Shown: piece after piece, positions 31,085-40,591 of the stretch | How positions within the stretch are numbered: the first letter of the stretch is position 1 | How the letters are laid out: each line of letters begins with the position of its first letter | IMG/VR virus record: IMGVR_UViG_3300028392_000038 | Coordinates: 51,973 to 115,972 of that record | Strand: one strand, 5' to 3' | From: a virus | Length of the DNA stretch: 64,000 nt | Notes under the pieces: model-generated | Database searches by the model: none | Told to the model about the DNA's origin: nothing | The model's input: the letters and a program-made list of their open reading frames with translations, nothing else | Program-made: the position numbers and the translations under genes

Positions 31085-32322
31085 GAAAACTGGAGAAAAA
31101 TGAGATTTTAGAAAAATTCAAAGAAAAGCACAGTAATAATTATGACTACTCAAAGTTTGAGTATGTCGGTTATCACAAAAAAACAATAATAATATGTAAA
31201 ATACATGGTGGATTTTTACAAACTCCATCTAAGCATATAATAGGACAAGGATGTAAAATATGTAATATTAAATATTCTATTGGTGAGATAAAAGATAAGT
31301 TATATAAAATACACGGAGATAAATATGATTTTATTTTTGATGATGATGTAATAGATACTAGATCGAAAATAAAAATAAAATGTAATCATGGAATAAAAGA
31401 ATTACAAATACGATCTTTATTACAAGGACAAGGATGTATTTCTTGTAAGGGTAAAAAATGGACAGAGTTTGACCTGAAGAATTATCTAATTAAAATTCAT
31501 AGTGAATTAGTATATGAAGATGGATTTATGAATGGTCAATTTCTAAAAGTTATTTGTAAAGAACATGGTGATTTTAATATTAAAAAGGATAGACATTTAA
31601 GTGGACAGGGTTGTCCAAAATGTTCTAAAAGAAAAAAATATGACCAAACATTTTTTATAGATTCTATTAGTAAAAAATTTAATAATTTAAGTTATGATAA
31701 TTGTATTTTTATTTCTTTTAATAAAAAGGTTATAATAACTTGTACAAAACATGGAGATTTTGAAACGTATCCTAGTTATCTATTAAATGGTAATGGTTGT
31801 AAAATATGTAGAAATGAAAATAATTCACATTCCAAAGAATATTTTTTACAAAAATGTTTAGAAAGACATCCAGAAATAGATCATAGTATTTTAGAATATA
31901 ATGGTGTTAATAATAATATTAAATTGATTTGTAAGAAACATGGTATATTTGAACAAAAGGCGGGGTATTATTTGAATTATAGCAAAGGTTGTAAATATTG
32001 TAATGAGACAAAGGGAGAGAAACAAATTAGAATTTATTTAGAAAATAACAACCTAAAATATAAACAACAATATAAAAATCATGGATTTATTTTTGATTTT
32101 TATATACCAGATTACAATACATATATAGAGTTTAATGGTAGACAACATTATGAACCTATAGAATTTTTTGGTGGTGTTAAGTCATATAATAAACAATTAT
32201 CAAAAGATAAATTAAAAGATCAAATTTTAAAAAATGAGAATATAAAATTGATAAAAATAGGATATTGGCAAATAAATAAAGTTGATTGTATTTTAAAAAA
32301 AGAATTAATAAATGAAAATTAA
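31081..32322 (+). CDS. Homing endonuclease inside the split uvsW gene
   Basis: The 413-residue protein has about five DUF723-like zinc repeats (YDYSKFEY, CKIHGGF, GQGCKIC; later GQGCPKC, GNGCKIC). The C-terminal nuclease core has IFDFYIPDYNTYIEFNGRQH and FFGGVKSY. The position that is Asp in the two paralogues (EYDG) is Asn here (EFNG), so cutting activity may be reduced or lost. Starts and ends overlap both uvsW halves by 4 and 11 nt, so all three are translationally linked. Confidence 0.82.
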   Translation: MRKLEKNEILEKFKEKHSNNYDYSKFEYVGYHKKTIIICKIHGGFLQTPSKHIIGQGCKICNIKYSIGEIKDKLYKIHGDKYDFIFDDDVIDTRSKIKIKCNHGIKELQIRSLLQGQGCISCKGKKWTEFDLKNYLIKIHSELVYEDGFMNGQFLKVICKEHGDFNIKKDRHLSGQGCPKCSKRKKYDQTFFIDSISKKFNNLSYDNCIFISFNKKVIITCTKHGDFETYPSYLLNGNGCKICRNENNSHSKEYFLQKCLERHPEIDHSILEYNGVNNNIKLICKKHGIFEQKAGYYLNYSKGCKYCNETKGEKQIRIYLENNNLKYKQQYKNHGFIFDFYIPDYNTYIEFNGRQHYEPIEFFGGVKSYNKQLSKDKLKDQILKNENIKLIKIGYWQINKVDCILKKELINEN

Positions 32323-33313
32323 AAGAATATCTAAAATAAAAATAGATGATGAAATAAGAGTAGAAGAAATAATGTCAGATAGACCAAGAAAATTCTCAGG
32401 TACTGAAAATCCTAACTTTTATATTGGCACTTATCAATCTTTAGAAAAGTGGCCTAAAACATTTTTTCAGCAATTTCACACGGTGGCTTGTGATGAGGCA
32501 CATGGTTCAAAAAGTAAGACAATAACATCTATTCTAGAAAATACTTTTAAACATGCTTATTCAAGATTTGGAGTCTCTGGTACTTTTCCGGAAGATGATA
32601 CTTGTGAAATACTAACCATACAATCTGTATTAGGTCCAAAGATTACAGAGGTTTCCGCAAATGAATTAAAAGAAAAGGGTATCATCACACCAATGGATAT
32701 TAAAGTTGTGATAATGAATCATAATGACTCTGAATTTGCTGAAAGAATTAATATAATAAAGAAAAGTGGAAATGGTAAAGACGCATTTGATTTAGAAAAA
32801 GATTATATTCATATCTCTGAAAGAAGATTAGACTTCATTAAAAAGATAGTAGATAAATGTGACTCAAATACATTACTACTATTTCATACAATTGAATATG
32901 GTCAAAGTATTTTTAATAAGTTACAGAAAGAATGCTCTGATAAGGAATTTTATTATATTGATGGTGAGATATCTGGTAAGAAAAGAGAAGTTATTAAAAA
33001 AGAAATGGATAAAACCGATGGTAAAACCAAAGTATTATGTGCGAGTTTTGGGACATTATCTACAGGTGTCTCGATTAATGCCATCTTCAATGTTATATTT
33101 GCTGATTCATTTAAGTCAGAACAAATTATTATACAATCAATAGGTCGTGCTCTTCGTTTACATGATGATAAAAAGAAAGCTAATATATTTGACTTAGTTG
33201 ATGTTTTCTCATCAGGTGAGATGTCTAATATTTTGTACAGACATTTTAAAGAAAGAGAGAAGTTTTATATTAAAAGACAGTATCCTTATAAAATTACTAA
33301 AATTAATCTATAA
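32312..33313 (+). CDS. uvsW: UvsW-like helicase, C-terminal half
   Basis: The 333-residue protein begins MKIKRISKIKIDDEI, a short segment that continues the Hint-like pattern of the N-half. It then returns to helicase sequence: RVEEIMSDRPRKFSG, IGTYQSLEKWP, motif II DEAH (~60), motif III GVSGTF, motif V ASFGTLSTGVSI, and motif VI QSIGRALR. T4 UvsW unwinds recombination and fork intermediates. Whether the halves are trans-spliced or just associate is unknown. No Asn-Cys/Ser/Thr splice junction is visible. Confidence 0.85.
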   Translation: MKIKRISKIKIDDEIRVEEIMSDRPRKFSGTENPNFYIGTYQSLEKWPKTFFQQFHTVACDEAHGSKSKTITSILENTFKHAYSRFGVSGTFPEDDTCEILTIQSVLGPKITEVSANELKEKGIITPMDIKVVIMNHNDSEFAERINIIKKSGNGKDAFDLEKDYIHISERRLDFIKKIVDKCDSNTLLLFHTIEYGQSIFNKLQKECSDKEFYYIDGEISGKKREVIKKEMDKTDGKTKVLCASFGTLSTGVSINAIFNVIFADSFKSEQIIIQSIGRALRLHDDKKKANIFDLVDVFSSGEMSNILYRHFKEREKFYIKRQYPYKITKINL

Positions 33314-34918
33314 TTACTTACTAGATTGAGCATCTTCTACATCCTTAGATGTTATTAAAGTGTAAGTAAATTTATTACCATACTTAGCTTTATGTTTATC
33401 TAATAGTCCAAATATTTGATCTAAGTGAGATGGATCTGGTATAACTTGACATCCTTCTGACCAATTATAAACACCATATGTATTTTTACCTTGAGCTCTA
33501 TTAAATGCTTTATGTATTAACATACCTGCTGATCCAGAACCTTCCTTACTAAAGGTTAATTTATCATCACCATTTGCAGCATCTCTATAAAACTTTTGAA
33601 CACCTGGTCTTAAACATTTTTCACCATGATACTCACCAATTTGCCAAGAGTCAACATACTGAGCCGGTTTCAATATTCCTAATCCCCCTCTTTCTTTAAT
33701 TTTAGGTATATCTTTGTGTAGAATAGAGTACTTACCACCAACCTGAGAATCTCCTTTACTTCCATATTTACCTGGTATAGTAGAGATAGGAAACCAAACA
33801 ACTTTTGATGCTCCTTCATCATTTTTATAAACAAGATAAATTCTATCTTTGAATTGGTTTGAATATCCTTGGCCAGGATATTGATATCTAACTCCAATTA
33901 TATTCATTTGCCATGCTTTATCATAAACAACATATCCTTTTTTCCTAAGAGCTTTCAAAATTGTTTCAGCATCAGCATTTACTTCTTTTGATGCAGGTGG
34001 AATATTATCAGCAGTTATAGGTGGCCCACCTGGAGTACCTGGTTCGGTGGTGGGTTGATTAACATTACCATTGGTGTCACCAGCAGCAGTAGTTAAAGTA
34101 CCTTCAATCGGAGTGGCTGACTTAGGTGTGAAAGTAATAGGTTCTTTCATAACCAACTCATTCTTCTGAATTGTTGATTTCCAAGTATCACCAACTTGAC
34201 CATCTGTTACTCTATTATCCTGTGTAGGTATAATAGATGAATCTATATAACCATTGTCATTTAAATTAACATTCTTAGAAAGAAATTTAGGATCTTTAAG
34301 AGCTTTATACTTTGCAAGAACATCTATAAATGATGAATTAGCAACAACCGGAGCTAATAGATTACCTAAGTAAGGTCCATTTAATAAGTTATCTACAAAC
34401 TCATCAAACCAATTTAAGAAGTTAGTACCAAGTATAGCTTGTTGATTTGCATTACCAGAACCAATATTAATAGTACCCATATTATCTTTTAGATTCATAT
34501 CAATACCACCATCTCTTAAATTTATTTGAGTTATCTTATAATCTAAAACAACACCCTCTTTATCATTAACAAAAAATTGAGTTTTATGATCAAAGAAAAT
34601 AGACTTCATTGAAGTATAATCTTTACCATCTAAATTTTGTAACTTCTTTTCTAAATTTATATTATAATGTTCAGAATATAAAAATTCAGGTTTGTATATA
34701 TTTCCTTGATCAAAAACAATAGTAACTATTTTACCCTTTTCAGGAACATTAAATCCATTACCATTCAAGTCTTTCCAAGGATTAGCCCAGGGTATATCCT
34801 CTGTAGGTATTTCATCAAATATATCCAATGCTCTAACTTTAACCCTTCCGAGTTTTTTAGGATCATCATTATCTTCGACTACACCAATATAAGTTTTATT
34901 AGCTTCAACTTGAATCAT
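33314..34918 (-). CDS. Baseplate spike/hub protein, gp5-like OB domain plus transpeptidase-like domain
   Basis: The 534-residue protein starts with a gp5/VgrG-type OB domain (TYIGVVEDNDDPKKLGRVKV, IPWANPW, PEKGKIVTIVFDQGN, ~1-105). A beta-rich middle and Thr/Pro linker (260-305) follow. The C-terminal ~215 residues have MLIHKAF and VYNWSEGCQVIPD, the YkuD-like His and Cys motifs shared with 6700-7287. It probably forms part of the cell-puncturing tip and works on peptidoglycan. First of the minus-strand tail block. Confidence 0.7.
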   Translation of the reverse strand: MIQVEANKTYIGVVEDNDDPKKLGRVKVRALDIFDEIPTEDIPWANPWKDLNGNGFNVPEKGKIVTIVFDQGNIYKPEFLYSEHYNINLEKKLQNLDGKDYTSMKSIFFDHKTQFFVNDKEGVVLDYKITQINLRDGGIDMNLKDNMGTINIGSGNANQQAILGTNFLNWFDEFVDNLLNGPYLGNLLAPVVANSSFIDVLAKYKALKDPKFLSKNVNLNDNGYIDSSIIPTQDNRVTDGQVGDTWKSTIQKNELVMKEPITFTPKSATPIEGTLTTAAGDTNGNVNQPTTEPGTPGGPPITADNIPPASKEVNADAETILKALRKKGYVVYDKAWQMNIIGVRYQYPGQGYSNQFKDRIYLVYKNDEGASKVVWFPISTIPGKYGSKGDSQVGGKYSILHKDIPKIKERGGLGILKPAQYVDSWQIGEYHGEKCLRPGVQKFYRDAANGDDKLTFSKEGSGSAGMLIHKAFNRAQGKNTYGVYNWSEGCQVIPDPSHLDQIFGLLDKHKAKYGNKFTYTLITSKDVEDAQSSK

Positions 34919-34957
34919 AAAATTATATATTAATAAAAAGTTCCTCTTATAATAATT

Positions 34958-36967
34958 TTATAAAGGTCTTTTGGCTTTATTAAATAAATTTGAAATTGAC
35001 TCACCAACAAAGTTTTCAAAAGCATCTCTAACCAATTTAGATGATAAATATAATTCACCATTAAATTGTGAGTCATATATATTCTTAGGTGGTAACATAG
35101 AATTATACCCGGCACTACTAGCCATAGTATTTAGAGTCTTAGTTAAAAGAGCTGTTCTTTTTGCTATAACTTGATTAACAGCAGCAATTCCAGTATTAAC
35201 AATTCTTTTTGCAAATCTAGCACCAGCACTATCAGAGTTTAACCATGATTCTTTTGGTGCTCTGGATTTTTCAGAATCTAGTTCTTTCTTACTTAATTCA
35301 TCATTCTTTTTCTTAAACTCAGTAGTAACTGAATTATCATAGATAAGTTTAAGATTGGATTCTTCTTCCTTACTCATGGACGCATTTTTTTCTTTGAATG
35401 TCTCTCCGGGTGGAACAGGTTCATATAATAGAGCTGAATTTTCTATTATATTATCACTACTGGCTGATTTTATTCTTGCTATATTAATAGACTTCTTTTC
35501 TGTAGAGTTTTTGTCTAGTTCCATTTGAGATTTTTCATAATCAAAAAAAGATTTTTTCATATCTTCAACAGATCCAACATTTTGCAATGATGAAAATCTT
35601 GGATTATTTGATAAATTGGGTTTATCTTGTCCAGAAGTTTTAACAGCATTTATATCATTTCCTTTATTTGGCGGACCAGATGGGTCTCCTTCACCAGCAC
35701 CATTAGCGGATGTTTTGTCTTTAAGAGCACCATTAGAGTCAGTTCCCATACCATCAGAGTTTTTATTACTTGATTGACTCTGATTTGAGTTATTTTGAGT
35801 GTTTGGATCATTTGATACGGTTTGAACATCATTATACCTAACAATATCAACAATTGCTTGTGGTACACTGGCAGATACCGCCTCACCAATTGTTGAATTA
35901 GTTGAACTAATAGGAACAGTATATTCTAAAAATCTATCAAAGGGGGTTACTGTAAATGGATTATATGAACCATTATTTAAACTACCATATGCTTCGGATA
36001 TTGGATCAAAAGCATCTACCCTCATAGTTGAGTGTTTATATGTAAATCCTACACTATATCCCTCATATGCAGCTGGTTGAGTCGCTAAATCAATAACATC
36101 ACCGTGTGGCATCTTATCAAAGAATAGTTGACAATCATATAAAGTATAAACATATCTATTAACATTATCTCTTAATGTTTGTAAACCAGATAATGGATCA
36201 TCTCCTAAAACATTTTGCAACTTCACAAAGTTTCTAACTTCCGAAACTATTATATCACAATCAAACCTTAATAGGTTCTCCGGAATCATAGTTTTTCCAG
36301 ACATTCTAGACCAATAAAGTGATTTGTAAAGGGCAGCCATTCTACCTACTCTTAAAGTAACATCTTCTGTGAAATCCAACTTAATCATATCTTTACCATA
36401 ATCAACAAATGAGTTTGGTGTCTCCATAGTATTTGCTTCTACTAATCCATCTAACCCAGTTACTTTAGTTAGATAATAATAGAATCTAGAATTAACTGGG
36501 TTATCAGGATCTGCTGATTGACCAAGTGGTTGTGTATCTAAATTAGATCTAAAAAATTGAAAAAATGTTTTCTTAAAACTTTCCCAAACAACCCTTCTTG
36601 ATACCATTTCATCACTTGTTACAATATTACTATCAAAAAAACTCTGAACACTTTCTTGAATAACTGATGAAAAAAGAGGAGACTCTTGAGTTCTGATTAT
36701 CAAATCAAATCCAAACATTACGGGATCTTCCTTAGCCGCTCTATTACCAGTATCTGGTCCAAATGGTGAATAATCTACAGTATTCTTAAATAAGTCTAAT
36801 GGTATTTGACTAACCTCTGATAAGCCATGTCTGAAAAGATCTTGACCACCATCATTGAAAAGAGCATATAAATTTCTAGTTGGTATGGGTTTAGGACCAC
36901 CTCTTTCAAATGGTGATGTTGTAAGATTCTTATCAAATCTTTCTTTGGTTGTTAGAAATTTTGCCAT
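34958..36967 (-). CDS. Large tail/baseplate structural protein, 669 aa
   Basis: The first ~390 residues are a folded, aromatic-rich domain with no catalytic motif (FGFDLIIRTQESPLFSSVI, YDCQLFFDKMPHGDVI). Residues ~395-470 are an Asn/Ser/Gly-rich linker and the rest is helical. Its position between the spike and hub genes and its composition suggest a baseplate or tail-tube-junction protein. No T4 equivalent is identified with confidence. Confidence 0.6.
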   Translation of the reverse strand: MAKFLTTKERFDKNLTTSPFERGGPKPIPTRNLYALFNDGGQDLFRHGLSEVSQIPLDLFKNTVDYSPFGPDTGNRAAKEDPVMFGFDLIIRTQESPLFSSVIQESVQSFFDSNIVTSDEMVSRRVVWESFKKTFFQFFRSNLDTQPLGQSADPDNPVNSRFYYYLTKVTGLDGLVEANTMETPNSFVDYGKDMIKLDFTEDVTLRVGRMAALYKSLYWSRMSGKTMIPENLLRFDCDIIVSEVRNFVKLQNVLGDDPLSGLQTLRDNVNRYVYTLYDCQLFFDKMPHGDVIDLATQPAAYEGYSVGFTYKHSTMRVDAFDPISEAYGSLNNGSYNPFTVTPFDRFLEYTVPISSTNSTIGEAVSASVPQAIVDIVRYNDVQTVSNDPNTQNNSNQSQSSNKNSDGMGTDSNGALKDKTSANGAGEGDPSGPPNKGNDINAVKTSGQDKPNLSNNPRFSSLQNVGSVEDMKKSFFDYEKSQMELDKNSTEKKSINIARIKSASSDNIIENSALLYEPVPPGETFKEKNASMSKEEESNLKLIYDNSVTTEFKKKNDELSKKELDSEKSRAPKESWLNSDSAGARFAKRIVNTGIAAVNQVIAKRTALLTKTLNTMASSAGYNSMLPPKNIYDSQFNGELYLSSKLVRDAFENFVGESISNLFNKAKRPL

Positions 36968-36986
36968 AGTGTTCTATATATTAATT

Positions 36987-39900
36987 TTATGCAGTACTAT
37001 CTAGTTTAGTATAAAGTTTACCAAGTTCTGTAGTTGTAATTAAATCCTTAGCATTAAATCCTAAATTAGATAATTCACTATTAAATGGAGACCAATAGTT
37101 AGGTATAAGACTCTTCTTAATCTCAAAGTGATGATATTCAACAACACCGTGTCCTTTGACAACACCATTCGCTGGATCACTACCACCCCATTCAGCACCC
37201 CAAGTTATATCACCTTGTGACTTAACCCATGTCCATATAGCCTTGGTTAATTGAGGATCCGCCGCTAGATTTTTGTTATCTCCTATTCCTAACCAGTTAA
37301 GTTTAACACCTTGTTTGTTATAAACATAATAATCTCTCTTATATGCTGGTCCAAATAATATATCAATAGCTAATCCTGATCCGTGTAATGATCCTGCAGC
37401 TCTTGCTCCTCCACCTTTTAATGAAGCAGCTAAATCTCTACAAATACCATTATTTCCTAACTTAGTTTTAAATCCTTGTGAAGTAAGATAAGCACCCAAA
37501 TCATCAACTATCTTTATCAATCTATGTCCAGCGACACCTTGTCCACTACTAGCGATATATTTTAAACCACTTTTAGTTTTTACTAAAAGTTTTCCAGCTT
37601 TAAGTGGCTCCGTTGGTTTTGGAGCAACTACAGTAGGTTGAGGAGTAGATGCAGTACTAGTTACTGGTTGAACTAAAGGAGGAGCATCTGTATTTGTCAA
37701 ATCAGTTGGATTTGTTGTTTTCTCAACTTGATTATTTGGTGGAATAGCACCGTCCGCAGCTTCTTCAGCTAATATTTGTTCTTCATCAAATTCTTCTTTT
37801 GACACTTCTAACTCTCTCTTAATTAAAGAAACCTCTTGATTATAGGATCCTCCACTATAAATAAATTTTATCTCAGTTATAAACCAATCACCTGATATTC
37901 TTTCATTTTTAATTTTAGCAGATGGTGAAGATCCTTTATTTGTAAGTAGCAATACAACTTTTTGAAATCTATATAAATTATAATTTGGACTTGGTAATGT
38001 TAATTTAATTCCTATCTTTTGTAAGTCATCTATATTTTGTGAGTTATGCACATATGAATAATTATAATTCGCATGTGCGTTATCAGGATCTAATTTACCA
38101 ACATAAGTAGTATTAACATTTTCCTTATAAAAATTTTCGTCCTGAGGAGATCCTTTCATAATAATTGATTTACTACCTTCTGATGTTATAGAGTCTATAT
38201 CAAATATTAAATATTCCTTTTTAAAAGAATCATAATATTTTGAGACATTCAAATAACCCTTTTCTAAAGAAACAGATGTTGAATTATTTAAAATTTTATA
38301 TTCACTCACATATGAATCAGTCTCTTGAACTGATCTATCATTACTTAATGATATTCTTTGAACTCTTTTATCATCACCTGTAACATCTTTACCAAATCCA
38401 GATGAATCAACTCCCTTATCTTCTGAAGCATCTCTTGATAATTCTTTTTCAATATCTACATAGTTAAAGTTATAGAAAAAGTCAATGTAACCATATGAAA
38501 ACCCTTCATCAGAAATATATGAGTAAGATAAAATTTCATCCATGAAATCATATACTTTCTGTCCTGTATTTATCCAAGTCATTTGATCTTTTGAATCGGT
38601 TATATTTGAATTGAATCCTAGACCAACTTCCTTACAAATATCTTGAAGAGCAAAAAAGCTAGTTTTTTTACTATATGATTTGAACTTACGTAAATGCAAA
38701 CCATTAACATTTAAAACTCCTTTGATTGTATATACATCTCCGTTTACAGAAAAATTAGATATTTTAAATTCTAATAAAATATGTCTAATATTTTTTGTTC
38801 TAGATGATAAGAATATTTTTATTTTAGTATCATCTAAAGGAAAACCCTTATCTTTCATCAAGTTCATACTATCTTTAAAAGATAAAGTTAGTGTTGGTAA
38901 AAGGCCACTATGATAAAGAGCAAAGTATTCTATATCTCTATCATCAATTTGATAGGCATTATACCAAACAAAAGGTCTTGTACCGATATCAGATGCCCAT
39001 TCTTTTAAGAATTTCTTAGACTCTCCTTTATGTTTTATTTTAATAGGTTCAACTTTAATAGTTGGAGGGAAAATGTTACTTAAACCAGGAGTTACCTCAT
39101 CAATTTTTTGAGGATTATCTTCATTTTCATCACCCTTAGAACTCTCTTGAGCTACCGGTTCATTAGATGGTGTAGTTGTAGTATCAACTGGAGAAGAAGC
39201 AGTCGCAGTTTGCACACCAGTGGTAGTTGGTGGAGTAACAGGAGTTGGTGGTATATTTGGATTTGGTGGTAAACTACCACCAGTTATCAGCTTATAAAAA
39301 AGAGGAGCTCTATTTCTAGCCTTTGTGAACCCACCTAAAGTATCCTTAGGAAATACTATATCTCCATCACCACCAGTATAAATACCTTCTTCATAATGAA
39401 GAGCCACTGGTTTACCACCTTCAGTTTTACCAGGACCAGCAGTTGATTGATATAAAATTCTTACAGCTGCTGCTATATCTTTTATACTATTCATAGTATC
39501 AATAGAACTATTACCTTTAGTAATACCATATTGACTAAATAAAGTGGCTTTCATTGAACTAAAACTATTAATATAGTATTGGACAAGAGCTTTAGCTGCT
39601 GTATCCAAATTTTCCATTAACTCTGGTTTGGCATTTAAGTCTAAGTTTAATCCTTTTCCTATATTTTGATAGTTACCTCTAAAGGTTAACTGATTAAATC
39701 CTCTACCTCTGAATGTCCATCCATCTTGTGTTGGTGGAGCACCATTACCGTAGTTATCACCATATACAATACTAAAAAATTGTTTCTGGTCTGTCTTAAT
39801 AACATCTATTTGAGCATCTGTATAAGATTTAAATCTTTTTCCAAAAATAGTTCTAATTCTAGCAGCCGAAGTTGTAGCATATGAACCTTCTCCCTTTGGA

Positions 39901-40055
39901 ACAAAATCAGATTCTTTAGAAACTATACCACATAACCCAGCTTGAAATATTGCATTAGTAATACCTTTTTGCTTGCATGCGTTAACTACAAGAGAAATAG
40001 TATTCTTCTTAGTAAGTGATATGTTATTAAAATATTGTTGAGATTTAGATGCCAT
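36987..40055 (-). CDS. Tail hub protein with GH19 and M15-like peptidase domains
   Basis: The 1022-residue protein has three parts. Residues ~20-250 are a GH19 chitinase/lysozyme-like domain (GIVSKESDFVPKGEGSY with catalytic Glu, WTFRGRGFNQLTFRGNY). Residues ~330-780 are a structural tail-hub region (phage late-control D/gp27-type pattern). Residues ~850-990 are a VanY/M15 D,D-peptidase-like domain (SLHGSGLAIDI, then EYHHFEI). Pro/Thr-rich linkers separate them. The enzyme pair would cut both glycan and peptide bonds during injection. Confidence 0.75.
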   Translation of the reverse strand: MASKSQQYFNNISLTKKNTISLVVNACKQKGITNAIFQAGLCGIVSKESDFVPKGEGSYATTSAARIRTIFGKRFKSYTDAQIDVIKTDQKQFFSIVYGDNYGNGAPPTQDGWTFRGRGFNQLTFRGNYQNIGKGLNLDLNAKPELMENLDTAAKALVQYYINSFSSMKATLFSQYGITKGNSSIDTMNSIKDIAAAVRILYQSTAGPGKTEGGKPVALHYEEGIYTGGDGDIVFPKDTLGGFTKARNRAPLFYKLITGGSLPPNPNIPPTPVTPPTTTGVQTATASSPVDTTTTPSNEPVAQESSKGDENEDNPQKIDEVTPGLSNIFPPTIKVEPIKIKHKGESKKFLKEWASDIGTRPFVWYNAYQIDDRDIEYFALYHSGLLPTLTLSFKDSMNLMKDKGFPLDDTKIKIFLSSRTKNIRHILLEFKISNFSVNGDVYTIKGVLNVNGLHLRKFKSYSKKTSFFALQDICKEVGLGFNSNITDSKDQMTWINTGQKVYDFMDEILSYSYISDEGFSYGYIDFFYNFNYVDIEKELSRDASEDKGVDSSGFGKDVTGDDKRVQRISLSNDRSVQETDSYVSEYKILNNSTSVSLEKGYLNVSKYYDSFKKEYLIFDIDSITSEGSKSIIMKGSPQDENFYKENVNTTYVGKLDPDNAHANYNYSYVHNSQNIDDLQKIGIKLTLPSPNYNLYRFQKVVLLLTNKGSSPSAKIKNERISGDWFITEIKFIYSGGSYNQEVSLIKRELEVSKEEFDEEQILAEEAADGAIPPNNQVEKTTNPTDLTNTDAPPLVQPVTSTASTPQPTVVAPKPTEPLKAGKLLVKTKSGLKYIASSGQGVAGHRLIKIVDDLGAYLTSQGFKTKLGNNGICRDLAASLKGGGARAAGSLHGSGLAIDILFGPAYKRDYYVYNKQGVKLNWLGIGDNKNLAADPQLTKAIWTWVKSQGDITWGAEWGGSDPANGVVKGHGVVEYHHFEIKKSLIPNYWSPFNSELSNLGFNAKDLITTTELGKLYTKLDSTA

Positions 40056-40079
40056 TAATTATATATAATTTTAGATAGG

Positions 40080-40574
40080 TTATGATGGAAGTAAGCCACC
40101 ACCTATAACAATATCTGGGCCAGTAATACTAACAGCATTGGTCGGTGTTGATAACACGGTTGGTGGTAATGAATAATTCTGTTCAAGATAGTTCTTTCTA
40201 TTATTATCTTTTCTAGTAGATTTATTTCTATTTAGTAGTCTTTGAACTACTTGTTTTTGTGTTTCTTCTACTCTGAATAAATTGATATCATCTTTTCCCG
40301 GATATTTAATAATATCTCCGTTTTTGATATTCAATGGGTTATCAATTCTATTAACATTTAATAAAATATCAACATATTCAGTAGTGCCATATATTCTATA
40401 ACAAAGAATATCTATTCTCATCTCTTCATCTGGTTGAACATACCAATAATTAAGATTAACATCTCTTCTACTAATAAAAGTACTTTGAGTTAGATCAAAA
40501 AAATACTCTTGACCTAATTCCTTGTCTAACTTTTGTTTGACTCTTCTTACATTATCTAAATCATAAATTTTCAT
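40080..40574 (-). CDS. LysM-like baseplate wedge protein (gp53-like)
   Basis: The 164-residue protein has an N-terminal region followed by a LysM-like fold (DEEMRIDILCYRIYGTTEYV, LLNVNRIDNPLNIKNGDIIK), the pattern of T4 gp53 and related baseplate proteins. It sits between hub and structural genes on the same strand. Confidence 0.6.
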   Translation of the reverse strand: MKIYDLDNVRRVKQKLDKELGQEYFFDLTQSTFISRRDVNLNYWYVQPDEEMRIDILCYRIYGTTEYVDILLNVNRIDNPLNIKNGDIIKYPGKDDINLFRVEETQKQVVQRLLNRNKSTRKDNNRKNYLEQNYSLPPTVLSTPTNAVSITGPDIVIGGGLLPS

Positions 40575-40591
40575 GTTATAAAATTATTTTA

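Noticed and set aside
30353-33313. Complete active split intein in uvsW
   Set aside because: No N-terminal Cys/Ser block A, no block B His, and no C-terminal His-Asn followed by Cys/Ser/Thr can be seen, so only a Hint-like remnant is claimed.
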